A DNA stretch of 64,000 bases, from positions 4,228,001 to 4,292,000 of the forward strand of contig JANTQA010000042.1 in NCBI GenBank assembly GCA_027625915.1, in the 5' to 3' direction. Below, one piece after another: positions 11,938-24,016 of the stretch. This DNA is from Anaeramoeba flamelloides. Lineage: Eukaryota; Metamonada; Anaeramoebidae. Both the position numbers and the translations under genes were made by a program. Numbering within the stretch: the first letter of the stretch is position 1; each line of letters opens with the position of its first letter. A model generated the notes under the pieces. That model saw only the letters and a program-made list of their open reading frames with translations, had not been told where the DNA came from and did no database searches.

Positions 11938-14900
11938 TTAATTTTTTATTAAATCGTTTCTTTTTTTTTGTAATTCTTTAAAATAAGAACCTAATTTTTT
12001 TTCAAAGACATTTCTTTTAGTCAAGGTATATTGTTCTTTTAACAGTATAATTATATTTTCGCATATCCCTTTCGTTTCTTGGTCGTTAATTAAATGATTT
12101 TCTATAAATGAAGGGAAAATATCTTCGGATAATAAATATATTATATCATTTGATGACTTTTCGAAAAGAAAAAACAAAATTCCAAAGAATGATTTCATTA
12201 CAGAATAGTTATCGAATTGGTCAAGATCCAAAGTTTTCACGATTACTAACAGACACATTGGCAGGATTTGCTTGAATGCAAAATCATCAAAGCCTTCGAT
12301 TTGATCAAACCAATCTTTTATTAAAATGAGGAGCAGTATCGCGCATTTTTTCAAAATGATAATATCTGTTTCTTGATTTAAATTATTTAAAGTGATACTC
12401 AATATTTCTAAAAATTGCTTAATATTTTTTTCAGAAACAAACACACGCGGGCAATCTTGAATGATATTCACCAAAAAGGAATAATAGGATCTTTTTAATT
12501 GCAAAATTTGTCTTGTTGCTTCTGAAAGGGTGGAATTTTCTGATTGGAACAAATTCACAATTTTATTCAAAACATTAATTAATGATTCATTTAAAAAATC
12601 AAATAAATCTTGTTTAAACATTGAAGAATATAGTCCTAGCAATTTTAGCAAGGCAATGAAATCCTCTGTGTCGTCACTTGTATTGAACAAAATCGAAAAG
12701 CATTCTGTAAATAAGGAAATTGAATTATTGCCCAAGGTTAAAGGTATCTGGTTCAAAAAGGAAATAATGTAATCTCTAATAGGCTCTTTACCATTCGTGA
12801 TTGATAAAATTTGATAAATGTATTCTGACGCCTTTTTGAAATGGGGTATAAAAAAATCATTTTGTAATTTCTCGAGATGGAACCCCCTTGCGAGCGATTC
12901 AATTGCCTTAATACCTAATTGGAAAGAATTTAAATGTATGTGTTCAAAAGCTTGGATACTGTTTAAGTGATTTAGTGTATTTTGGAAAAGTTCAATAATT
13001 GGCAAAATAATTATTTCTAAATAATTTGAACATTCTTCAATATAGTTCTGATCAACTGATAAACTAATTAATAGACTAACGGACTCAAAGAGGCAATGTA
13101 GTTGTTCGTTTGTGTAATAATTGTTTACTTTGAGCTCTTCGAATTGAAAGTAATTTGTAATCGTCAAAATTTGCGATAAATTTGTAATGATATCATTTAA
13201 ATAGTCGATTAAAGAAGTTTTCATATCTTTAACAAATTTTAAAAATAAAGTGCAACATTCATCCCGAACAACCGTTGATGGGTTTCTAATTCCCCTTTTA
13301 TCAAGAAACGACATTAAGACATTTGGAATAAAGGATTTATTGATTAATAAAAAATCGTAATATCTTGAAATTATTTTAAAATATTTGCAAACAATTTTAA
13401 AATGGTCAAATGAAGAAAAATTGCTATTGAAAATTAAATCAATCATTATTGAAAAAACACCATTGGGATCATTCATTTCCTTTTTACGTGGCTTCTCTCC
13501 CAAGATGTAAACCAATTCTAAAACTATTTCAATTTCATTCCAATTATCTTGATTAATATTTTCGATTTTATTCAAATTATTATTATTATTATTATTGATA
13601 TTATTATTATTATTATTATTATTATTTGTATTGATCGAAATAATTTTTTTCAATGAATTAAATACAAAGTTTTCAATTAAACTACTCCAGTTTTGAGATA
13701 ATTTTCGAAATAATTGAGATAATTCTAATCGGTATTCTTCAAAACCATCAGTTGAAAGATCATTTTGAGATTGAAAAAAATAATTTTTTGGATAAACCAT
13801 TTTTTCCATTATTACATTTAATAATAATTCAATAAAATCAGAATATTGATTATCTGTTCTATTTTTCAATAATTGTAAATAATTGATTAATTTGGTAAGA
13901 AACGGTATTAATTCCTTTGAGAACAAATAATCTTCATCACTTGATGCTTCTAATAACGGTTGTAAAACGTTATTCCCAAATCTAGTAATTAATTCATTTA
14001 ATTCATTTTCATCTTGGTTCCTTGACATTAATTTTTCTTCTAGAATATCGAGATATTCCATTCCAAAGGAATTCATAAACTTAAATAACGAAACCATTGT
14101 TTCAAATTCTTGTGAATTTTCTTTCAATTTTGGTACGAGCTCTGCAAATTTTAAATTTTGTAACAAATCAAATTTGGGTTTTGTTTCAAATTTTTTGGAT
14201 ATTATCTCAATTAAGCACATCGTTGTGCTATATTGATAATTTGGTTCCAAGAGACAGACCATTAACATTTCGCTTGTATCTTCATTCAAAATTGTGGACA
14301 CCTCGACGTATTCAATGAGAATAGCTAAAGAATCCCAACAGTCGTTTATTAATTGCTTTTCTTTTTTGAAATATGAATTAATACATTCAAAAAAAAATGT
14401 TATAAAGACTTCCAAAATACCTTCTTCGATGATTTCATCTTGAACTAGCAGTGATCTTGAATAGTCTCGGTTTCCAAAGGTGCCAAATAATTCAATTTCT
14501 AAACTTGAAACGATCCTTTTACCAATGTCAACACCTTTGACTTGATCTTTTTTGAAAAATAAAAACAACTCTTCAAAGGGAGTTTTCCAATTTTCTGGAT
14601 ACTCGGATCTTATTTGAATAATAATTAATTGACAGACCTTATTTTTGAAATCTAGAATTCACGAATTAAGTTTGAGTTTTTGTTTTTGTTTTTGTTTTTT
14701 TGTGGGGTTAATGGGATTAACAAAAAAAGTAAAAAAAATAATAAAAAAAAAATTTTTAGAACAAGTTATCTCCAAAACAAAGGGATTATTTTGAAAAAAA
14801 AAAAAAAAAAAGCATTTTTTTTTACAATGTGCCTCATTTATATCAGATTCTGTAATCCAATTTATTGTTTGGTTTTGTATAGTTTCTTTTTCTTTGAGTG

Positions 14901-15141
14901 TTAACTCTTCATTGAAATTCTCTAAATAATTCACAAGGATTGTTAAACAAAAAAAACGTGCAACCTCTGATGTGATTTTGTTTAAAAAAAATCCTTCAAA
15001 CGCCAACTGTAACCCTTCCTTTGAACTTTTGATTTCTTCTAATTCATGGATAATTTGTTCTTTTAAATTTGGATCAGACATTGGATCATTGGCTATTAAA
15101 ACTGCTTTTTCAAGTTTTTCAAAATCACTAAGTTCGCTCAT
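11938..15141 (-). CDS. XPOT: exportin-T (tRNA nuclear export receptor)
   Basis: Member of the importin-beta/karyopherin family that carries mature tRNA out of the nucleus with Ran-GTP (family knowledge). Two exons: 14826-15141 with the ATG at 15141, and 11938-14651 ending in TAA. The 174-bp intron starts GTAAAA and ends TAG, and the join is in phase. The protein is about 1,009 residues against about 960 in the human protein. The N-terminus shows the karyopherin pattern (FEKLEKAVLIANDP, ARFFCLTILVNYLE), then NKVCQLIIIQ, WKTPFEELF and KGVDIGKRIVSSLEIEL, which align well with exportin-T. The rest is continuous helical repeats. An Asn-repeat insert at 13570-13630 is typical low complexity of this genome. 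Assignment rests on N-terminal similarity read by eye. Confidence 0.85.
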
Positions 15142-15774
15142 AAGCTTTATCTTTTTTTTTTTTCTTCTTCTTTTTTTTTTATTTTGTGTATTAGCAGTTT
15201 GGGGTTGTTGAGTTTGTTGGTATTTTTAAAAAAAAGAAATTTCTTTTTTATTTGTGAAATTTAAAAAAAAATGATTTTTTCAAGTGTTACTTGGTAAACT
15301 CTCTATTTATCTTTCAGAGTCATTTTTTGTGATGACAAATTCTTTTTTTTTGATTGTTGTAATAAAGCTTGTTGAAATACTTTTTAAATAAGATACATTT
15401 TAAGAATTTGATAAAAACATCCCAAATGTTCGTATATAACTTTATGAAACATTTAATATCTAACTATCTTTGTAAAGTATGTCATAAGAAATAGAAAAGA
15501 TTTATCAACCAATTAATTGAATTATTTTGTTTTAAAAAAAAGATTAAAATGAGTGAACAATTGATATCATAATTAGATTTGTTTATGAATTATAAATTCT
15601 AAAAAAAAATATGTTAAAAAATTCTATAATTATTTTAATTATTCTAAATCATAAAAATACAATTTCAAAACCTTTCCTTTCAAAGGAAATTTCAAAAACA
15701 ACTTTTTGATAAATTACATTCAGGCACAATCTTTTACAAATTGAAATTCAAAGACAGCTAACAAACAATTGAAA

Positions 15775-16262
15775 AATGAAAATATAAACAGAAACTTAAA
15801 AAAATTATAACTGTTCCACCGTTACTGTGAAATTTTTTCAATATCAAATTTTGATGTTGATATAGATTTTTAAAAATTAGAATATAAGAATACAAAAGTT
15901 TATATTGAAAATTTTCTCTCAGAAAAGAGTTCATAAGTAGAAAATAAACTTCTGGTGTGATCGAAAAAAAATTCATTTTTTTTTAGAGTAAATTTTATGT
16001 AGTTTCTCAATGAATTTTTGATGTTTCAATTCATTTTGGGTTCTTTATTTTTTTGAAAATCAGTATTAATTCTTGAATGGTGGCTCATGTCGGAAAAAAA
16101 TTTTTTTTCAATATGAGCTTTGCTATTCTTATATTCATGAATTTAAAAATCTATATCAACATCAAAATTTGATATTGAAAAAAATTCACCGTAACCTTGA
16201 AACAGCTTTGTCTTGTATCACGTGTGTTGTTTGTATATTTTTGTTCTTATATAATTGATCTT
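15775..16262. repeat. foldback (inverted repeat) element
   Basis: The arms at about 15775-15925 and 16108-16262 are reverse complements. The core AAAATCTATATCAACATCAA is present in both, followed by AATTTGATATTGAAAAAA. The spacer is about 180 bp. The arms differ at their outer ends. No coding content; the two small open frames on opposite strands encode the same NLYQHQNLILKK string simply because the arms are inverted copies. Confidence 0.8.
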
Positions 16263-16269
16263 CAAGCGA

Positions 16270-17290
16270 GTATGGACTTTAATAGTGTTTCAAAAATGCC
16301 AATTTTTGACATTTTATTTTTTTTTTATTTCAGAAATCCGATTTGAAGAGTGTAAGACTAACCATTTGGAACTTAAGGGTCGAGTCATTACGGTGAAAAA
16401 TTTTTTTCTGAAATTGAAAAAAACTTTTTAGTAAGTTTTATGAGGTCCTTCAACAATTAAAAACCAACCAACCTATGATGTATGATCGATCTCCAAAAAT
16501 CAACAAGTAAATATGACATTTTTAGAAAAAAGTACCAAAGACGGACACTCAATTTATAATTTGAATGGTTAGAATATACAATTTTGAAAACAACTATGTC
16601 AGTTTTGAAGTGTCACACTTTGGTGATTTTTGTGATCTAGGTGATTTTTTTTTTTCTTTTTTTTCATTTTTCAATTGAGTTATTTTTCTCGTAAGAGTAG
16701 TAAATAATCCTTACTTGGTCAAATTTAGATGCGGTACAAAAATACCACAAATCAGGTTAAATCGAATTAAATTTATTGCGAACTTTAAGAAAGCAATTGG
16801 TTTTAAATTAAAGAAATTTAACCATTTGGAAATATAAAATTAAGAAAATATGAATTTTTTTTACAACATTTTGTTTAGATTTTTTTTTCAAAGAGAAAAC
16901 TCTTTAAAACTTATTTTTATTCGTTGAATTTTTTGTAAAAGAGATCCAATGGAATTTTTTTTTTTGTTATTGGAATTTTGTCAACCAAAAGAAGGGCTAT
17001 TTCACAATAAACTTTTTATTCTCAGGTCACCCCTTGAGTATGGTGGATATTCACGGTAAATGACTAGACCCACAAGTTATAAAAAAATTTGGTTTGTAGG
17101 TTATTGATTAAAATTTTTTCTCTGGTTTAATTTGAAGCTTTTACAAAACCTATTTTTTCATTAGTTAATTGACAAAAAAGTAAATAAAAATTTAAATTAA
17201 CAACCCAAAAATCAAAATTCATTATTAAATACCTTTCAGTCTTTTAGTCTTTCGTCGTTCAATTCAGTTTTTGGAAAAAAAAAAATAAAT
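16270..17290 (+). repeat. diverged dispersed repeat, copies at 26.6 and 45.4 kb
   Basis: Two parts match other places. About 16376-16960 matches 45400-45990 (shared GTGTATGATCGATCT-like block, a TTTTGAAGTGT block, and the CTTACTTGGTCAAATTT type block). About 16300-16370 and 17085-17280 match 26580-26905 (shared TTCAAAAATGC and AACAACCCAAAAATC blocks, both followed by TTAATTGA-type sequence). Similarity looks moderate, with many indels, so these are old copies. Confidence 0.65.
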
Positions 17291-17459
17291 TGTTCAAAAT
17301 TGACATTTTAGTCGACTATTAAAATCCATAACAAGCACAATGATGGATCATTTAAGAACCAAATTAACAAGTGGTCACATCGATTACAAAATAATCTTTT
17401 TTTAAATTTTCGGGATTGTAAACCTTAACAGATACTGTAAAAATTAAATTAAACGAATT

Positions 17460-17975
17460 AAAATTTTATAGAAAAGTCCCATAATTAAGCTTATCTAATT
17501 ACCATAAATTTCATTTCTAACTGATTTTGTAAAGATCTTGGTGCTTGTTTCAACTAATCAATGTACAAAATATTTGGAAATTGAAATAAAAAATTTCATT
17601 TATTAATTGGAAAATAACATTAATACAAACTGGTTTTAAAAATAATTTATGGCCTTTTTGTGGGATTGTAAGTTCATCTCAAATCACACTTTTACTGAAG
17701 AAACTTCTTAGGTTTAATTACTGTTATTTTCCAATTAATAAATGAAAATTTTTATTTCAAGTTCCAAAATGAATAATATTAATTACTACAACTTATCAAA
17801 TTAGCAGAGTAAAAATTTTGTCTCAGAGTTAACTAAGGAAGTGTAGTTTATTGTCGAAAAATATCATTTCTAAACGATGGTGTTGTAAAGATCTTTGGGT
17901 TGTACTTCAAATTATAAAACCAGAAAAATATTTTGGAATGTGAAATAAAAATTTTCATTTTTTAATTGGAAAATA
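17460..17975. repeat. local direct and inverted repeat cluster
   Basis: The block TTTGTAAAGATCTTGGTGCTT near 17527 recurs as TTGTAAAGATCTTTGGGTTG near 17883. The string TAATTGGAAAATAA occurs near 17606 and 17965, and its reverse complement lies near 17726. The arrangement is two direct copies with an inverted copy between them. Confidence 0.65.
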
Positions 17976-18147
17976 ATAGTATTCTAAGGATTATCATTTC
18001 ATTTTTTTTTTTTTTCATCAAGCCAATCAAAACATTTCTAAAATACTCAACTTATTGCCAACAAACAAGCCAAAAACTAACCCCAACTTTCAGACTAATT
18101 ATCTTTTTATTCAATAAAAATTTTTTTTAAAAAAACAAAAAAAAACA

Positions 18148-20172
18148 ATGAGCTTTGAAAACGAAGAACCAACAATTTTAAATGAAAACCTTGATTTTCT
18201 TAATTTTGAAGATCTTGAAGACAACTTAACACCTATCCTTGATTTAAATTTGTTGGGGATGAACAACAGCACACACAGCAGTAATAACGTTGACAATAGC
18301 ATCAATGACAATGGTAATACCATTAAGGATCAATTTAATTACAAGCCACTTGACAACCGAGTGTCTTTACAGAGCGTCCCATCACTCGACACCAAATTTA
18401 TGATGTACTGCAAAGAACCGTTTCCTAACATGATTCTTGAGGAAGAGTCTGGAAACGAATTATTGAGTGACAATAATGGTGCGATTGTTGTCAAATCAGA
18501 AATTGAAGAGCCAATCTCGATTCCGAAATTAAAGCCAAGCTTCTCACAACGATCCTTATTGTTACCCGAAAGGGAATTTTCTTTTTCGGAGTTTTCGTTA
18601 AAAATGGAAGACCCTTTACCGAGGTTTGTTCCCCCACCTGAATTTTATCAAGACAATTTGGAAGACAATCATAATTCTTCTTTATTTCGGCTAAATTCTG
18701 GGATGGAATTTGAAAACTATTTGGAGAACAATTTTAATGATAGCTTTAATAAGAAAAGCTTATATCACAACAACCGTGCAATTGATAACAACACTACAAT
18801 GTACGATGAGAATGAAAACAAAGAGGAATTAAAACGACACAAAAAACAAATTAATAAGAACAATAAGGCGAATAATCAGAATATTGGGGAAAGTATGGAT
18901 TTAAATCCTAAACAAAATAAAAATGAAAACAAAAAGAATCAAAAAAAAAGAAATAAAGTTATAATTAAAAAAATAATCAAAAAGAAAAAGAAAAGCAAAA
19001 AAATAATTCACAAGAAGAACAATAATAAACAAAATGAAGAAGAAGATTTTGATTTGAAAATGTTTGAAAAATTAAGTTTAAAAGATTCTCAAAAGAGAAA
19101 AAGAGAACTTAAAATCCATGGCAACACCACCAGCACCAGCACCAGTAACACCAGCAACACCAGCAATAGCAAAAGTAATAGTAACGAGAATCAAAACCAA
19201 GCAAAGAACAATTTAAAAAGATTAGATTCAACAATTGTGGAATCGGGTAAAGATGTTTTTAAATTACTTGTAGGCCAATTATGGATCATTTCAGGAGGAG
19301 CGCCGCAAAAATTTCTAACTCCTTATACAAAGGAGATAGCTAGGCATATTGGAAAAGTTTTTAATGCATCTGAAAATGAGACAAAAAACTTCCAATCACA
19401 ATTAAAATATTTATTATCAAATTCAAGAAGAACCTTTACAGAATTTATTCTAGAACTAATCATTGGTTTAATTTCCTTAATACATTCAAACGACCCCCCT
19501 GAGATTTCGAAGCAATTGTATAACGTCCTAATAGAAATTAATAAATTGAATTCAAGAGACAATCTTAATGAAGAACAAGATCAAAAATTGGAAGAATTGA
19601 AAACGCAATTAGAGCGAATTTATCAAGATTGCATCTCCTATAAAACACTATTATATTGGTTTAATAAAAGATATGTTGACCGCTTAATAAACTTCTTTTC
19701 GATACAATCACAAAAAGAGTTTTCTGAAAGGCATTTGTTTTTCCTCGGCAAATCCAAATTTATTTTGTCTTGCTTATTATTGATACCGGAATTAATCAAA
19801 ACAGACGGGATAATAAAAGAATATTTCCAACTGATCAATAGAGACTATGAAAATAATGTTTTGAATCTCTACATTAATAATAGAGGCGGCAAGGCAAAAC
19901 TTGCCAATAAAATAATACGGGAACATGGCATCAATCATGGCAAATATTGGTCAATGATCTCGAAAGATTATTGTGAAAGACTTAATTTCACCCCAAAAAC
20001 AATTTTTGACCATCTCCCTTTTAAAGAAATAATTGAAAACCCCTCTTTAGCTAATTTGTGTAAAAGAAATTATTTTATAAAACCAGAAGAAAAAAAAAAG
20101 GTATTGGCAAAGGAAAAAAAAATTAAAGTTAAAATAAATGCAAATTGGTTACATAAAAAAAGTATACTATAA
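18148..20172 (+). CDS. 674-aa protein of unknown function
   Basis: Not recognised. Single open frame from ATG to TAA with no sign of an intron. Residues 1-220 are acidic and Asn/Ser-rich (starting MSFENEEPTILNENLDFLNF), without a signal peptide or membrane segment. Residues ~225-310 are very basic and Lys/Asn-rich, including KKIIKKKKKSKKIIHKKN, which would serve as a nuclear localisation signal. A Ser/Thr/Asn tract follows near 330-355. From about 365 to 650 the sequence is well composed and mainly helical (DVFKLLVGQLWIISGG, TFTEFILELIIGLISLI, YWSMISKDYCERLNF), so it is probably one folded domain. A nuclear protein is a reasonable inference; no catalytic motif is seen. Confidence 0.8.
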   Translation: MSFENEEPTILNENLDFLNFEDLEDNLTPILDLNLLGMNNSTHSSNNVDNSINDNGNTIKDQFNYKPLDNRVSLQSVPSLDTKFMMYCKEPFPNMILEEESGNELLSDNNGAIVVKSEIEEPISIPKLKPSFSQRSLLLPEREFSFSEFSLKMEDPLPRFVPPPEFYQDNLEDNHNSSLFRLNSGMEFENYLENNFNDSFNKKSLYHNNRAIDNNTTMYDENENKEELKRHKKQINKNNKANNQNIGESMDLNPKQNKNENKKNQKKRNKVIIKKIIKKKKKSKKIIHKKNNNKQNEEEDFDLKMFEKLSLKDSQKRKRELKIHGNTTSTSTSNTSNTSNSKSNSNENQNQAKNNLKRLDSTIVESGKDVFKLLVGQLWIISGGAPQKFLTPYTKEIARHIGKVFNASENETKNFQSQLKYLLSNSRRTFTEFILELIIGLISLIHSNDPPEISKQLYNVLIEINKLNSRDNLNEEQDQKLEELKTQLERIYQDCISYKTLLYWFNKRYVDRLINFFSIQSQKEFSERHLFFLGKSKFILSCLLLIPELIKTDGIIKEYFQLINRDYENNVLNLYINNRGGKAKLANKIIREHGINHGKYWSMISKDYCERLNFTPKTIFDHLPFKEIIENPSLANLCKRNYFIKPEEKKKVLAKEKKIKVKINANWLHKKSIL

Positions 20173-20342
20173 ATAATATTAATCCCATTTATAAATGCTT
20201 TCCTTGATTAAAATTTTTTTTTTAACCTTCATTAAAATTTAAAACAGCGAATAATTAAAATCAATTAATATAATGATATAAATTATTGAAATAATAAATT
20301 TAATTATTTCCAAGGATTTTTTTTTTTATTTTTTAATTTTTA

Positions 20343-22640
20343 GACTGTTCGCTACAAGAGTAAAACACGACCATGAAAAAATTCTTTTTTAAAAAAAATT
20401 TAAACATTTGCTAATTTTTCACTTTTTTAGAACTTCACTTATAATAAACACTATCGATTTATAAAAAGATCTTGGATCAAAAAATTATTTTTAAGAGATA
20501 TTTATCAATTTAAGTTGGAAAATCCAATTTTAAGGGTTCTATTAAGATTTTTTTCAAATTAAATACCACAAAATTTGAAAAAAATTTTTTCACAGTTAAG
20601 GGATTAGTCTAACAATAGATTTTTCTATAATCAACGTATGTTGTAATTCATTGTTAATTATATTAGTGCACCATGACTCAAATAGTTTCTGTTACTCTAT
20701 AAGAAATCTATTAGAAATCTTATTGAACAATAAATTCATACATTTTTTACTAATGTTCTATTAAAAATTTTCATTTTGGAATTTTTTTTTTAAAATTACT
20801 TATCTTTATCTAAAAATAGAAACCCAAAATAATAGTATTACAGTATTTAAGAGTTTAGATTTAGAACTTCCAAAAGTAAATATTTTTTTAATTTGATTAA
20901 TTTCGAAGATTAACTCAATAATCATCAACATAAAAACCCAAAGACTGATTAGTTTTGTTTTCTTTATGACAAAGCTAATTGTAACATCAACACATTTCCA
21001 ATATTTCTGAAATAATTTTTATAAAAAAATCTTGAAGTTAATTATTTAATTTTTTTAAAAAAAATGAATTTTTTAGCAACTAATCTACATTTCAGTATAA
21101 ATGTAAGAAAGATATTTTGAAAATTTATAGTCTGAATATTGATAATCCAACAACTTTAAATTTGTGGCTAAAAACAGATTTTTTTCTGATCTTGTTGAGT
21201 TTTACACTAATACATAGATCATTTTTAATTGATCAGATCAACAAATATTACTACTTGACTAATTGATTTTTTGGAGACATTTGAACTACGTAACATGAAT
21301 GTTTTTTGACACAATAACAAATTAATTTGATCTTAGGCTTCTCCTTGGTAGTCGTTAATCCCTGAAGAGGTTATAATACGGTATTTCCAAAAAAAATGGT
21401 GTGCGCTTTTATACATTTCATATAAAATCATCTTTGTTATTGGATCTATTTCTGTTAATTGAACAATAAAAAATTAAGTTCAATATTAATACTGATTGAA
21501 TTAATGGATAAGTTATTTATTTGTAAATATATTGGTTGGAATATTTCCAAAAAATGAAAAAAAAAAAAATAATCACTTTTTTAGGAAAACAATGTAAGCA
21601 CCAATTTTAAAAAAAAACTGGAAAAAAGGCAAGGGTATAAATGATTTTTTAAACAGTCAAATACAGTTATATGTTTTCAATTCTATATGATAATCTTGTT
21701 GGGATTAAACAAGTTTTGAAAACGAATTTTTTGATCAAAAAGAAAATAATAAAAACCAATTTTAACCCCTTAAAAATATCAGAAAAAAACGAGTTCAGAA
21801 AATTTAATATATTTTATTTATATAATACTTTACTAAGAAAAAAAATGAATTATTATCAAGAACATACAAATTTTAGTTAATGATTTTTGATATTTAAATA
21901 CTTTTTTGAGCATTGAGTTTAATAAATATATTTTAAAATAAAATTATCACGCTTTTCACGGAAATAGCTTAATATATTACAAAACTATTTTAAATTGAAT
22001 AAATAACTTTAAAATGGGGAACCAATTACATGTAGTGTTAAGGAATTATAAATTGATTTAAATTGAAAAAATATTTTTTTTTTGATTTTTCAGTTATGTT
22101 TTTTTTAATTGTTCGAATATACAGAAAATTTAAGAAATTTTCTGTTTATTTTAAAAAGTAAAAAAAAATGCTCCTCGCTTCATGTTAGGTTTTCCAGAAT
22201 TTAAAAGAATTGAGCAAAATCTTTGATTTTTCTCCATTCTTTTAATCCTGGAAAATGTAGGACACATAATAATTATCATAGGAAATATTTTTTTTCAAGT
22301 TCAGTTTTATTTTAGATGTGTAAATCATTTTTAAAACTATTAGATATTATCTGTCAAAGTAAATATCCTCATGTTGAATTATACTAAACTTCATCCTTTC
22401 ATTTTATTTGTAATTTTTTACCCAAAATAACACCTTTTTTCTTGACTAGAGGACTTTTAAAAAGGTCTTAATACTGACAACAATGAACACAATATCCTCA
22501 AAATTTGAAGTACTAGAATTTTGATTATCTTGTAAATAAACTTATTTATAATGGAAAGTTAATGAAAGTAGGTGTTTTGTCAAACTTTTTTTTTTCAATT
22601 TTTTTTTTCATACTAGTGTGTTCGCAAGAAATAATTTTGA
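20343..22640 (+). repeat. diverged duplicate of 31.9-35.4 kb sequence
   Basis: ACACGACCATGAAAAAATTC at about 20365 also occurs near 31905. The block around 20400-20600 (ending ACAGTTAAGGGATTAG) matches 34200-34400. About 22070-22640 matches 34490-35360 in the same order, including the hairpin module and a TTTTACCC..AAAA..CTTTTTT block. The intermediate parts differ, which implies insertions or deletions in one copy. Confidence 0.65.
22185..22262. repeat. hairpin module of the compound foldback family
   Basis: GGTTTTCCAGAATTTAAAAG runs through GAGCAAAATC and back through GATTTTTCTCCATTCTTTTA to CCTGGAAAA, giving a ~70-base near-palindrome. The same module occurs near 32600-32690, 32955-33015, 34640-34690 and 46700-46840. 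Confidence 0.75.
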
Positions 22641-24016
22641 AAAAAATTCAAACAAGAAATTTTTTGTTAAGAGATCAATATTTCCTGACAATAAGGTTAA
22701 ATAATAAAATATATCCAAGTTGATATTATGTACATTCTTATCCCATCAATGCAAAGTTCCAAAAAAATATGTTCTAATAATTAAACCTAAAAAATATAAT
22801 TCAAAGAGTGTTGTTTATTTTTTTTTCATTTTTTAGAATTATTTTGAACCAACTTATTTTGAAATTCAAGTAATAACTACTGATTCAATTGGGAACCAAA
22901 TTACTCTTAATTTTATATTAATAATTTTACGAATCAAAATACTTCCTAAGTGAATAATATTTGAAAGAAAAAAAAAAAATACCCTACTTTTTTTGGAAAT
23001 AATTTTTAATCAGAACCAGAGTACGGGCATATATCGAAAAAATGATGTTAAATACCCCCTCCCCAAATTTGAAGATAATTTTTAATTTAGTGTATTCATG
23101 CTTTTTTTTAATACACTATAATCAAATTATTTGAAAATATGCAAATTATTCATTCAGGCGGGTTTGTTAAGCTAAGGATAATATGAAAAAAAAATAATAA
23201 TTTTTTATTGAATAAAAATCTTTATTAATTTAGAAATAGATTGAAAAAAAAAGTAAAATAGAGAGTTGAATGAGTTTTTAATCAAAATAAAGCAAATTAG
23301 ATGTTTTTTTTTTTTTTTTTTTATTTTCTTAAAAAAATTTTTAATTGTGGTGTTTATAAAATAAAAAAAGTTTCAATTTTTTTTTGTACAGAGAGAAAAA
23401 TAAATAGAAAACCTGAAACAATTATATAAATTAGAGAGATGGAATATTCTTCTATAGAAGTGAAATAATTTTTTTTTTTTTTTTTTTTTTCGGTTTTAAA
23501 ACATTTTTTTAATTCCTGAACCAAAAATCAAAACATAACAATTGTTAAACTCTTATCATATAACCCCTTTTAAACCCAATTATTCAATCATTAATTTTAT
23601 GTTACCATTTCAATTATGTACCAAAATATATGATAACTATGAGAGCATTGTCACCTTAAATGAATTTTAAATTATTTTAATATTAATTTCCACCATAATT
23701 TTGACTCTAGATTGTAAAATTTGCTGATAATAATCACTAAAGTGCCCATTTGATTCTTTGCCCATTCATTCTTTTTTAAAGTTTTAAAAAAATAATTGTT
23801 ATCAAAGTTAGAATTTCTTTTTTAAACTCAGGATTTAATTACTTACCATTTAAATAGCCAATTATTTGTCACAAAAAATATACTTTTATGAATAATAAAA
23901 CAATCAATGAGCCATTCAAATCTACTTACTTATTTCGGTTAACAAAACAAAAAAAAATATTCTTGAAAAAAACACTGATATAATCAAAAAGATATATAAA
24001 GGGAATAATCTTGATT

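Larger units (their letters stand above)
15142..18147. other. repeat-filled intergenic stretch
   Basis: No gene is seen between the divergent XPOT and 674-aa protein genes. It contains a foldback element (15775-16262), a stretch shared with 45400-45990 and with 26560-26905, and a cluster of direct and inverted repeats at 17460-17975. The promoters of both flanking genes must lie near its ends, but no motif is convincing. Confidence 0.6.
20173..24016. other. repeat-rich stretch between convergent genes
   Basis: No gene is seen; the open frame at 21671-21880 has no supporting features. Much of it is alignable by eye with 31.9-35.4 kb. It also holds a hairpin module near 22185-22262 and a copy (22835-23000) of the unit repeated at 30.7-31.3 kb. 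Confidence 0.6.

Noticed and set aside
15758-16258. Two similar short proteins on opposite strands sharing NLYQHQNLILKK
   Set aside because: They are the two arms of a foldback repeat read in mirrored frames, not paralogous genes.
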